DNA of 64,000 nucleotides. Origin: Enoplolaimus lenunculus. Its lineage: Eukaryota > Nematoda > Enoplea > Enoplida > Thoracostomopsidae. Positions 54,995 through 64,000 of this stretch are shown piece by piece. The stretch lies in NCBI GenBank assembly GCA_030248215.1, contig JASANG010000961.1, forward strand, positions 62,001 to 126,000, written 5' to 3'. The notes under the pieces were generated by a model. That model ran no database searches. It was given only the letters and a program-made list of their open reading frames with translations, and was not told where the DNA came from. How positions within the stretch are numbered: the first letter of the stretch is position 1; each line of letters starts with the position of its first letter. The position numbers and the translations under genes were made by a program.

Positions 54995-55245
54995 CACTGC
55001 AAATAATGGTGAGTCAAATTGACTCTCTCCGAAATACGCTCTACGGGACTACACAAACCGAGTCAAATTCGCCTCCGCTAGAGTCAAACGTGCGAACACA
55101 GTGAGTCAAATTTGACTCTTAGGCTTGGCGGAACTACACAAACTGAGTCAAATTTGACTCTGGCGGAGTCAAATTTGACTCAGTTTGTGTAGTTCCGCAG
55201 AGCCTATTTCGGAGAGAGTCAATTTGAGTCATCATTTTTGCAGTG
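54995..55245. mobile_element. GAGTC foldback element with extra internal arm (TA-flanked)
   Basis: CACTGCAAATAATGGTGAGTC and CATTTTTGCAGTG with TA flanks. Near 55128-55150 the sequence CGGAACTACACAAACTGAG starts a second inner palindrome, making the copy about 40 bp longer than its sisters. Confidence 0.75.
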
Positions 55246-55348
55246 TATAAAGAAATACTGGAATAATCATATGAAATATTACAGATTTGACAGCAAACAT
55301 CATGCGTCCAGGAGGTCAAAAAATAGTTTTAACATCAGTTTATTGGAC

Positions 55349-55557
55349 CACTGCAAAAAATGGTGAGTCAAATTGACTCTCTCCGAAATAGGCTCTACGG
55401 GACTACACAAAATGAGTCAAATTCGACTCCGCCAGAGTCAAACGTGCGACTCAATTTGTCGAATTTGACTCTGGCGGAGTCGAATTTGACTCATTTTGTG
55501 TAGTCCCGTAGAGCCTATTTCGGAGAGAGTCAATTTGACTCACCATTTCCTACAGTG
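55349..55557. mobile_element. GAGTC foldback element, near-perfect palindrome
   Basis: CACTGCAAAAAATGGTGAGTC left, CTCACCATTTCCTACAGTG right. The arms CTCCGAAATAGGCTCTACGG and CCGTAGAGCCTATTTCGGAG are exact complements, as are AATGAGTCAAATTCGACTCC and its partner. Confidence 0.8.
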
Positions 55558-55721
55558 AAGAACACATTGGTTACAAACAAACCTTTATGTGCCTGCCTAC
55601 GCTATTGCAAAACTCAATTTGCAATTAATTTTATAGCTAAGGCACCAAGGTATTAACTGATAATTTAGACAAAACAGCAACAAAAGGTTATTTAGTGCAT
55701 GGTGTAGGCGAGTTATTGTTA

Positions 55722-55907
55722 GGCCAATGTAAAGAACAGGGGCGCAACTGTATTATAAGCATATTCCTAAGCCTATAAGCCTAAGCCTAAGCGTAAGAAT
55801 GAGCATATTCGTAAGCCTAAGCCAAGCAAAAAATTTAGTCTAAAGCTTAAGCTTACTCTGTTGCAGTCCCACAGAAAAACGTTCGGCACCTGATCTTTAC
55901 ATGGGCT
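55722..55907. mobile_element. TTAGGC-family miniature element, complete
   Basis: GGCCAATGTAAAGAACAGGG left, CCTGATCTTTACATGGGCT right. Core AAGCCTATAAGCCTAAGCC and CGTAAGAATGAGCATATTCG. Confidence 0.72.
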
Positions 55908-56064
55908 GTTATTTATATGCATATTAAAGTAGAATATCCTGTAAGAGTTGTTTATGAGTACTATGTAGTCTTTTGTTTATATCATTTTCCATTTTTAACA
56001 TTAATAATACGCGATGCTGGTATTCGAACGTACCAGAAACATCCGTTCGAGACCCCAATATTAG

Positions 56065-56272
56065 ACAGCAAAAAAATGGTCAGTCAAATTGACTCTTTCC
56101 GAAATAGGCTCTACGGGACTCAACAAACTAAGTCAAATTCGACTGTGTCAGAGTAAACTTTGATTCACTGAGTCGCTCGTTTGACTCACTGGTGGAGTCG
56201 AATTTGACTCAATTTGTGTAGTCCGTAGAGCCTATTTCGGAGAGAGTCAATTTGACTCAGCATTTTTTACAC
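56065..56272. mobile_element. GAGTC foldback element
   Basis: GACAGCAAAAAAATGGTCAGTC left; CTCAGCATTTTTTACACT right. Centre near 56165 with TTGATTCACTGAGTCGC. Confidence 0.7.
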
Positions 56273-56423
56273 TAATAGGGAACTTTATTTCAGCCTACCT
56301 GTGCTTATATTTTCAAATGCATGTAGTACCTATTAACCAGTTGACGATAGGTTGTGTAAATTTCGAACCAGCCAGTAGAGAGCTTCAAAAATTGGTACAG
56401 TTTTTTGCGCCTGATAGGACTAA

Positions 56424-56642
56424 GACTGCAAAAATGGTGAGTCAAATTGACTCTTTCCGAAATAGACTTTTCCTGACTGCACAAACGGAGCCGAATTCGA
56501 CTCCGCCAGAATCAAATTCGACTCATCCGAGTCGCTTAATGAGTCAAATTTGTCTCTGGCGGAGTCGAATTTGACTAAGTTTGTGCAGTCCCGAAAAGCC
56601 CATTTCAGAGAAAGTCAATCTGACTCACTATTTTTTGCAGTG
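56424..56642. mobile_element. GAGTC foldback element
   Basis: GACTGCAAAAATGGTGAGTC left, CACTATTTTTTGCAGTG right, followed by TA. Arms moderately diverged (GAAATAGACTTTTCCTG against CGAAAAGCCCATTTC). Confidence 0.72.
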
Positions 56643-56908
56643 TACATGTCAATTGGATTTACAATTAGTAAATCCGTCACATTATGAAAGCTCAAAATTA
56701 CTGTAGACTTCAGCAAACAAGATAATTCGAGCAAGTGAAGACGCCAGTTGGAAGCCTCCGAATGTAAAGTCGAAACTGACAAAACTTTTAAGTAAAAAAT
56801 CTTACCAAAAAATTTGAATCTGACTAAATGGTCTTGCCACTGTAACAAAGGCATTATTTCTTGTATACAAGACAATTTATTTTGTGTGTAGTATTTTTCA
56901 CACATACT

Positions 56909-57403
56909 GTAGTGACCCAAATAAGAGGGGGTAGGGCACTGGCGGATCCAGGATCTCAAAATGGAGGGTGCCAAAATTTGACCCAAATAAGAGGGGTTCC
57001 CCATTTTGAGTCCCAATTAATAGGAGTCCGTATCCCTAATAAGAGTCCGTAAGCGGATTCCGTAAATCCTAATTAATAGTCAATGAAGGTCAGTTATTCC
57101 TAATTGTAGTGCATAAATGACTCCAGGACCAAATAAAATTCAGTTCGAATCTTTAAAGCGTACGTAAATTTTGAAAGCACATTCCTAAGTATAACCTTGA
57201 ATGATCGCTCAAGCTATTGACGCAAGACAAATAAACGTTTAATTCAACGGATAGTTACAATATCGGATATATGTCAGTAACGAAGGATGGCGGAGCGTGG
57301 GTTAAAAATAAATACCAGTCTGTAACTGAATAACAATGGGGGGTACTTTCTGGAGAGGCCAAATAAATATCAGTCCCCTCCCTCTTATTCGGGTCACTAC
57401 AGT
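56909..57403. mobile_element. GTAGTGACCCGAATAAGAG element, long copy
   Basis: CTGTAGTGACCCAAATAAGA left and TCTTATTCGGGTCACTACAG right. Inside lie repeated AATAAGAGGGG and TAATAAGAGTCCG words, and AAATAAACGTTTAATTCAAC shared with 54199-54392. About 495 bp. Confidence 0.68.
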
Positions 57404-57911
57404 ACTACTGGTTGTGCTTATGTTAACTTCGTCACAAATCTGGCGGCACCAAAGCCGGAGCAAAATGTAAAAACCGACAATTTCGGGCAATTATTAATAG
57501 CTCAGTGTGCAACCATTAATCTTCAATTAATTAATTTAATGCCTTAGCTAATCTGGTGTAATTTTTTTAAACCAATAAACAACCGGAACGTAAACCACGA
57601 ATACATTTCGGCAGGGGTATCGTGCTCATGTTATGGCAAAATTAGCTTAAGAATAAATTTATGATATTTAAGCTTTTAAGCTTGCATAAGGGCTTTTAAT
57701 TGTCTCTTGTCTCCAAAAATTTTAGACGGATATGCTTCGATCCCTGCGGGGCTTACGAAGCTGGTATACTGTTGTTGTTTAAGACATAGGTTTAGTATGT
57801 TATTTTGTTTAAAATATTAATTTTCTTACTCAAACCATCTGTTGGGATTGTGTTGATATGTAAATAATGAAATCTCTTATCAAGTACGTACGGGGCGATT
57901 TTGTTTTCCAG

Positions 57912-57966
57912 AGATATCAATCAGGATGTCAACCCTCAAAACGGAGCGTATCAACAACTCGTTAGC
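57912..57966 (+). other. possible isolated exon
   Basis: A polypyrimidine tract and TTGTTTTCCAG precede 57912, and GTAAAGC follows 57966. Host-like codon texture. It can be read as MSTLKTERINNSLAT from an internal ATG, or as DINQDVNPQNGAYQQLVSH in another frame. No partner exon was found within the window, so it may be the 5' end of a plus-strand gene beyond 64 kb, or chance. Confidence 0.2.
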
Positions 57967-58177
57967 CACGGTAAAGCTGGCTATACAAGCCTACTCTGGA
58001 AGCTATTCGAAAACATTATACTTGAATTTATTATATTTTCTGAAAATGTGACATTTCATCAGACAGCGGCGGATTCAAAAAATGCCCGACTGAAGGTCGT
58101 CGCTCGATATGTGACAGCGTAAAAACTGTTCACGAGCGAAACTAACGAAAAGCCAAACGCAATTTTAATGCTAAATC

Positions 58178-58448
58178 TTAACCCCTTCTGACATTGAGTT
58201 GCCTGTAGGCGACTGAGCGCAGTGTATATACGTTAAATAGTATATATCGCACCGTGTTTAACAATTGCAACACGTATACATAGTACTAAATCACCACAAC
58301 ACGTGACAGCCCCCTCGGGCTCGAGCGTCAAGCTCCTATAATTGAGTGGTGATGGTATACGCCTCCCACTCCAGTCACTGGAGTTCGAATCCTAGCATAA
58401 AAGTAGGTCTCACGGGAAATAGAAAATATTCATGTGAGAAAGGGTTAA
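58178..58448 (+). mobile_element. piggyBac-type miniature element with tRNA-like core
   Basis: TTAA at 58178-58181 and 58445-58448. Inverted ends CCCCTTCTGACATTGAG and ATGTGAGAAAGGG. The core has TTGAGTGGTGATGGTATACG (A-box-like) and GGAGTTCGAATCC (B-box, near 58379), with a GCCCCCTCGGGCTCGAGCG hairpin just before. Closely matches the reverse copy at 22412-22681. Confidence 0.75.
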
Positions 58449-58468
58449 TAACAAAATGTTCCATTTAA

Positions 58469-58743
58469 GCCGTATTCACGCGTGCAAGTTTTTGCTGTGA
58501 GAACTTGCAAGTGCAACTTGCATTTGTAAGTTTTGTCAAAAATCCCGTACGCAAACTTGCAGCTGTAAATAATTCATTAAAGATCACAGCTAAAACTTTG
58601 TACACATGTGTGAATACCTGTGTAAGTTCACTGAATTTATTGCAGCCGCTTTCTCATTGGCTGACGCAAAAAAAAATAAAATTTCTGCGTGCAACTTGCA
58701 GCTGTAAGTTCTCGACGCAAAAACTTGCACGTGTAAATAGGGC
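58469..58743. mobile_element. CGTGCAAGTTTTTGC palindromic element
   Basis: CACGCGTGCAAGTTTTTGCT left and GCAAAAACTTGCACGTG right. AACTTGCAAGTGCAACTTGC and its mirror (GTGCAACTTGCAGCTGTAAG) lie inside each arm. Single copy in the window; about 275 bp. Confidence 0.65.
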
Positions 58744-59288
58744 GTTGTATTGGTATTCAGTAGAATGCTTATGCACCTGGTGGCGTGTCCATTGAACCTG
58801 GCGCAGCTTTTATCGCCAATAATGCCTTCTAAAAAGTTGCTATTCATTGTTTTTGTTGACTTCTGTATGTGGAATAATTATTTTCCAGAACAGAAGACCT
58901 ACACACATTTCTGGTCTGTAAAGAGTCTTTTAAGCTGAAAGCATAAACTTTTGTGTCGCGTTTTGTTAGCATTTGTTAATACCGGCAGCGTTTTATGTGT
59001 TCTCACGAAGGAGACTTTTCAAAAATAATACGTCATAGTATAATTACGTCATGTTACCTAAATTACACCTCATATATAATTAGAATTATTAATTTGTATA
59101 TAACAATCAGGAACCTATTAGCCAGGAGTTCGTTTCGGGAAAAGATAGCCAGTAGGTTGATGAGGGTATTATATACTTGCAAATAACGACAAATTAATAT
59201 TTTATATTTATTCTTTTCAGGCAATGTTTGACATGCTTATTTCAGTGAAAATACAGTATAGTTTGACTACTTTGAGTGATTATATATA

Positions 59289-59858
59289 ATGCAGGATTCA
59301 CGTTATAACCGGAGGCAGGTGGGTCACGGTTTTTCCCATGCTGATTCGACGTCAACGTTAAAATTCGGCCTGTCATATTGGGTTAACAGACAAAATTCGA
59401 ATGTCATATGATATTGGCTTACAATCCACCGCTCTTAAATGTTCAACGTATGTACTAATAAGTGAATGGAAAGCTGGACGACAGCGGTACAGATGTGCTT
59501 TAATTAAATACTAAATACACGCCAGTAAATTCATTTCCCACACAAAATCGCTTAAAACCACAGCTTCACAATTCGAAAATTCAAATTTCAAATTCTAGTA
59601 TCATATGATATTCAACAGAACAATTTGGGTATGTTACCACAAGTATGCAGACATTTGAAAATATATATCATATTATATTCGCACACAATACCTCGAATAT
59701 GATATTGAAGAAAGGTGACCCACACATGATAATAGCAGACAAATACGAATTTTTGTAATACGGTATGGGGGTCTATAAACAGACAAAAATGTTACCCAAT
59801 AGTCTAATAGTTACAAAACGTGTCTCAAGCTGCCCCGGTTACAATGAGAACCCCGCAT
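59289..59858. mobile_element. GCAGGATTCACGTTATAAC inverted-repeat element, long copy
   Basis: ATGCAGGATTCACGTTATAA left; GGTTACAATGAGAACCCCGCAT right, its inverse. It contains repeated CATATGATATT words (59408, 59602, 59668). Non-coding. Confidence 0.55.
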
Positions 59859-60117
59859 AAATTGTGCAAATTTTTTGACAAATGAGTATGTGGTGACAAT
59901 GGGCCAACCTTGCGGTGTCAAAAAATTGAATTTTCCAAAAAAACAAATTCGCGTGTGAAATGATTACGCGAGGTTATAAGAAGCTCAAATATGCAAAAAA
60001 TTTTCAAAATTTTACCATTTCGAGTGACCATGGGCTTCGGAGTATTTGAAAATATTCAAACGTTCAATAAAATATCAAAGTAGTTTTGTTAGCGTACTTT
60101 GCGAGAACGGGATTATA

Positions 60118-60530
60118 AGGGTTGCGGTATGCTTGTCGTACAGCACCGTCCGTCACCCGTCCGGAGTCGTCCGTCACCCGTCCGGCGTCGTCCGTCACCC
60201 GTCCGGCGTCGTCCGTCACCCGTCCGGCGTCGTCCGTCACCCGTCCGGCGTCGTCCGTCACCCGTCCGGCGTCGTCCGTCACCCGTCCGGCGTCGTCCGT
60301 CACCCGTCCGGCGTCGTCCGTCACCCGTCCGTCGTCGTCCGTCACCCATCCGGCGTCGTCCGTTACCCGTCCGGCATCGTCCGTCGTCACCCATCCGGCC
60401 CCGTCCGTCACCCATCTGGCACCGTCCGTCACAATACGGTATCATATGTGAGTAATTCCCGTCGCCGTATCACGACATACGGCGACGGGCGGCGCCGGAC
60501 GGGTGACGGACTGAGCCATGGCGCCATCCT
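60118..60530. mobile_element. AGGGTTGCGGTAT element carrying a 21-bp minisatellite
   Basis: AGGGTTGCGGTATGC left and CATGGCGCCATCCT right match, with wear, the ends at 16152-16562 and 47296-47425. CGTCGCCGTATCACGACATA and CGGCGACGGGCGGCGCC lie to the right of the array. Confidence 0.6.
60144..60430 (+). repeat. 21-bp minisatellite, about 13 copies
   Basis: Unit CGTCCGTCACCCGTCCGGCGT, nearly perfect over ten copies and variant at the 3' end (CATCCGGCC, CATCTGGCACC). The unit is a multiple of three, so five frames stay open with repeating VTRPASS, RRRPSPV and VRHPSGV peptides. These are by-products, not genes. Confidence 0.92.
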
Positions 60531-60939
60531 AAAGGTTCACCCCCTCAGGACACTTCTTGCTGCCTCTTTGAATGCCGTCGTCTCTATTGTAAAGTTATGC
60601 TTAAATCTCTGTCGGCGTTTTTCAAGTTCTTTTGCCATTCCATAAGTGTCTGATGATCTCAAGACAGCAAAAGGTTCATATACGATAACCTTTAGCAAAC
60701 CATATCAAAGCTTTGAACTGTCGTATGGCAAAAAAAAGGTATAAACGAAGCCTAACATAATTTCTGTTATTATTTATCAAACTGAATCATTATAAGTTCT
60801 ATTTGATTTCGCATCAAAACTTATGAAAAAATATATAATAAAATACAAATAGCAAGAATTTTGGCTTTTTAAACATACACTTCGCCGATATATTTAAGAA
60901 GGCTATTAGGTTTAGGCAAAGGCTCGGGCAAAGGTTGAG

Positions 60940-61215
60940 GCTTAACGCTTTAACTCATAGAGTATACTATGAGCAACTAAATACAAGTAATATAAGAGCA
61001 ACACAGACACTGTGAGCAGCGTTTAACAATTCTAAGTTTATATGCGCAGTGCAAAATCTCTACAAGACGTGACAGCCAGTTCGGGCTCGAGCGTCAAGCT
61101 CCTGTAGATGAGTGGTCATCGTAAACGCATCCCACCCGAGAGACTGGGGATCGAATCTTACCTTGAAATTACATCTCATATGAAATTGAAAATATTCATG
61201 TGAGAAAGGGTTATT
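60940..61215 (+). mobile_element. piggyBac-type tRNA-like element, worn copy
   Basis: GACGTGACAGCCAGTTCGGG, ATGAGTGGTCATCGTAAACG, GGGGATCGAATC (B-box) and TTCATGTGAGAAAGGGTTA are clear from 61060 on. The left part is diverged and its terminus uncertain. Confidence 0.55.
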
Positions 61216-61466
61216 AAGCTTAAATTCAGAAGCCTATAAAAGTGTCGCTTTTGTTGTTTAATTCTACTTTTATCCAGTTTAGATTTGTGAGTTTACGTTG
61301 GGACTAACATCAGTTATCCCATTCGAAACAATGTTAATCTATTTCACAACTCAACCCAACAGGTTCAGGTTTAGGCTCGGTCTTAGGCATAATCAGCGGA
61401 ATTCTAAAATCGGTCGATAGTCCAAGAGGCAGCAAGAAGCTTCTAGAAGGAGTGAATCTTTAGGAT

Positions 61467-61555
61467 GACGCTATGGATCCGTCCGTCACCGGTCCGGCGC
61501 CGTCCGTTACCGGTCCGGCCCCTGGGTCACGATGCGGTATTATGTGAGATTTACT
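61467..61555. mobile_element. fragment of the GGGTGACGCTATAC family
   Basis: TAGGATGACGCTATGGATCC, then two CGTCCGTCACCGGTCCGGCG-like units and GGGTCACGATGCGG. The array is only two to three units long, intermediate between compact and expanded members. Confidence 0.5.
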
Positions 61556-62091
61556 CACGTAATAGTAAATTTTCTCGCTTGACACGCTTACACCTTTTAT
61601 TTTTTGCGTCACCTATGTTGTAACGTAGGTTATATTACAAATCTTGCATGTTTTGGGACGAAATTTATAATTTTGTAAAAATTTGTTTTTGTATTAGCTA
61701 TGTAATTTTGTTAGATTTACGACACAAATTTAAATTGTCTTTTGAGAAACATTCAAGTGAAATTTGCGTGATTTTACCGATGTAAACGGTGTAAAATACC
61801 GCAGTTTTCATAAAATATTCTCTTGCACGCAATTTGATATCACGCAATTAACGTGGAATTATTTAAAACGGATAAATGATAAAAATATTAACGGTATTTT
61901 GAATGAAGAAATATCGCGTTTTTGAAAATTATAATTTAGTTCTTAAATTCGTAAGTATTTGCTGCTATTTGACGTAGACAGGCAGAGATTTACGCAAAAT
62001 TGTGTCAAAATTTTCTCTGGTACAACTACATAATCCTTTGTGGTTTGAAATACAATTGGTTAAATAGAAATGTAGGCAAATAGGTTTACAC

Positions 62092-62469
62092 CAGGGTTCC
62101 ATCGGAATTCCGATTCCGGCTAAAATTCCGGCAAAATTTGACTTCCGATTCCGGCTGACTGCTGTTCCGATGCCGGAATTCTGATTTTTCGGTTATGAGT
62201 TTTTAAGAGGATTGAACTTAAATTTTGCTTGTTTCGTTTTGTTTCGTTCATTTGCAATTATTCTGATGGTTTTTTCTTAGTAAATATTGAAACTGCAATT
62301 AGTAACGGATAGGCATACTGCAACAAAAGTTTAGGAGTCATACACTTTTAACTTCAATAGAATTACTAAAACTTGATCCCAATTCCGATTGCGATTCCGG
62401 TTCCCAAAGAAAAATTAGATTCCGATTCTAATTCCACTTTCGACAAAACTAGTTGCGGTTGGAACCCTG
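62092..62469. mobile_element. CAGGGTTCCATCGG element, relative of the CAGGGTGCAACCGG family
   Basis: CAGGGTTCCATCGGAATTCC left and GTTGCGGTTGGAACCCTG right. GTTTACAC (62084-62091) and GGTTACAC (62470-62477) look like an 8-bp duplication with one change. Internal TTCCGATTCCGGCT repeats. A partial relative is near 50960-51050. Confidence 0.7.
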
Positions 62470-62474
62470 GGTTA

Positions 62475-62727
62475 CACTGTAAATTCCAGTAATTTAATTA
62501 ATCAACTCGGACGGAAAGTTAGTTATTTCTGAGTTAATAACAGTAAACTTTAACTCACTCTGAGAGTTGAGTTGATTCTCACTATGAGTTGAGTTGACAT
62601 CGGGAGGGTTTTGAATTAACTTAGAATGAAATGAATATACTCAGGATCGTGAGTTCTGATAGTTCTAACTCAGACTAAGTGATTCAAGTCATTCTGAGTT
62701 AAAATCAACTTTAGTGGAATTTACAGT
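62475..62727. mobile_element. GAGTTGA palindromic element (TA-flanked)
   Basis: CACTGTAAATTCCAGTAATT left, AGTGGAATTTACAGTG right, TA on both sides. It starts inside the right flank of the preceding element, so it is the later insertion. Confidence 0.72.
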
Positions 62728-62895
62728 GTAGGCGACAAACCTGTCTTTGTGATTTTTACACACAAGTTTTTCGAAACTTTTTCCATCTGGTGAGCCACTC
62801 ACTGATGTTAGAAAACTTACAAACATAACCTCATTTATTGAAATTCGCTATTCCTTGAGTTTTGCAATAGTTATGTTTAAATTCAAATGTTCCCT

Positions 62896-62990
62896 TATAT
62901 ATTATGTATTATATATATTATATATATTTATTTATTTATTGATTTGTTTATATATTTATTTATATTTCTATATTATATTTACATATTAAT
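62896..62990 (+). repeat. AT microsatellite tract
   Basis: TATATTAT, TATTTATTTATT and related short AT words over about 95 bp. Confidence 0.85.
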
Positions 62991-63600
62991 AAAGCGACCT
63001 TTATTAATTCAAAGGTTATTAATGATGGTAATAAAGATTTGTATAATCGATTGGAAATCCTGTTGAATAAAGAGCAGAAATTTGCTATTCGAGTTAAGTT
63101 TGGTTTGAACCACAACAGAATCAGTTTCGAAACAATTGTTCAATGCTTCGGGTTGTGATTTTTAAGTGGTCAAAAATAGACAGGTTACAGACAGAAAGAT
63201 TTTGGCTAAAAATTTTCTAATGATATTAATAACACATAATTTGATGAAACAACTCAAAGCGAACAATAACCTCAAAATAGTAAAATACCAAGCTCTTTGA
63301 GCTAATTGCCGTAAGTTTAAGTCTATTTTTAGGCAAAGGTATTTTTAACTTTGAACCAGAATAGAAGTATACTTTAGGAACCAATCAGTTTTCAGTAATA
63401 GACCTTTCTCGCCATAGTGGCTTGTTTACAAAAACAACCAATTAAATTCGATTTTACTTAAAGCCAAGATTTTACTTACATTTTGTAGCGTCGACTAATA
63501 TAAGTTTAATGTTTCGGATCTCACACTACTCACACGGTTAAGTTTTAGGTACAGAAAAATGCTTACATAAGGCTGACGTAAACCTAAACCGTTGCCTGAT
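62991..63600. other. AT-rich DNA without recognised feature
   Basis: No shared repeat, splice-bordered exon or structured RNA could be supported here. Confidence 0.35.
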
Positions 63601-63605
63601 TTTCT

Positions 63606-63781
63606 CCGGCGTATGCAAAGATCAGGGACAGCGCTTTTTTACGGCATTGCAATAGAGTAAGCATAAACTTTTAGATTAATTTTTGACTTTACGTTTAGGT
63701 TTAGGCTTATCCTTGCGCTTTAGATTTAGGCTTAGGAATATGTTTATACTACTGTTTTACGGTCTTGTTCAATACATTGGT
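63606..63781. mobile_element. TTAGGC-family miniature element, diverged
   Basis: CCGGCGTATGCAAAGATCAG left and CGGTCTTGTTCAATACATTGG right. Core TTTAGGTTTAGGCTTATCC and GATTTAGGCTTAGG. Confidence 0.6.
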
Positions 63782-64000
63782 CTTCGCTAAGCCAAGCCTT
63801 AACTGTAAATGTTGAGAAAACGGTACAACAGTCGAGGTTTTGTCCACAAGTGACTTATGCTAATTAATTGCATCAAATACCTTAACCCCAATATCTTCAC
63901 TTGACAGACAACAGGGTGGGATATCCGGTCTATTTTAGCTGGGTTCAAATTCGCCATTTGTTTACGTGATTTTCAATATTTTAGTTTAATTTTTTAGCGA

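Noticed and set aside
60046-60645. Long ORF with repeating VRHPSGV, overlapping ORFs in four other frames
   Set aside because: The 21-bp unit is divisible by three, so all frames stay open; no gene signal outside the array.

Overview
This window is animal nuclear DNA. It is AT-rich, its genes are cut by GT-AG introns, and it is packed with short non-autonomous transposons. Four protein-coding genes of clear metazoan type can be rebuilt exon by exon: the 3' end of an ESCO/Eco1 cohesin acetyltransferase (+, to 5501), a secreted or single-pass leucine-rich-repeat protein (+, 11414-17070), a short calponin-homology protein of the muscle protein 20/transgelin family (+, 21179-24928), and a 16-exon Argonaute (-, 41498-28705). 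No rRNA gene, CRISPR array or protein-coding transposon was found. The organism is probably an invertebrate. The repeat TTAGGC, the usual nematode telomere unit, occurs again and again, but only inside a transposon family, so it hints at a nematode or relative without proving it.

Layout. 1-5.9 kb: ESCO gene, with a hAT-type element and a 0.9-kb internally repetitive element in its introns. 5.9-11.3 kb: intergenic repeats, a LINE tail relic and a tRNA-like SINE head. 11.4-17.2 kb: the LRR gene; one intron holds a TTAGGC element and a minisatellite-bearing element. 17.2-21.1 kb: palindromic repeats. 21.2-24.9 kb: the CH-domain gene, with foldback elements and a piggyBac-type element in its introns. 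25-28.7 kb: quieter DNA with one 0.8-kb inverted-repeat element. 28.7-41.5 kb: Argonaute. 41.5-64 kb: almost entirely miniature elements and minisatellites, with at most one doubtful exon near 57.9 kb.

The genes have no evident joint pathway. The Argonaute is AGO-type (N, PAZ, MID and PIWI regions). It keeps most of the guide 5'-phosphate pocket, but two positions of the PIWI catalytic tetrad are changed, so it is probably not a slicer. At least eight inverted-repeat families are present. Target-site duplications point to three mechanisms: 8 bp (hAT-like), TA (Tc1/mariner-like) and TTAA (piggyBac-like). The near-palindromic families and the TTAGGC family flank the Argonaute gene but are absent from it.

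Most likely new: (i) a hAT-like miniature element carrying telomere-type TTAGGC arrays, about 18 copies; (ii) a piggyBac-type element with a tRNA-like A/B-box module; (iii) one inverted-repeat family that has independently grown 20-bp and 21-bp minisatellites; (iv) the catalytically altered Argonaute with a recent 317-bp tandem duplication over a splice donor.
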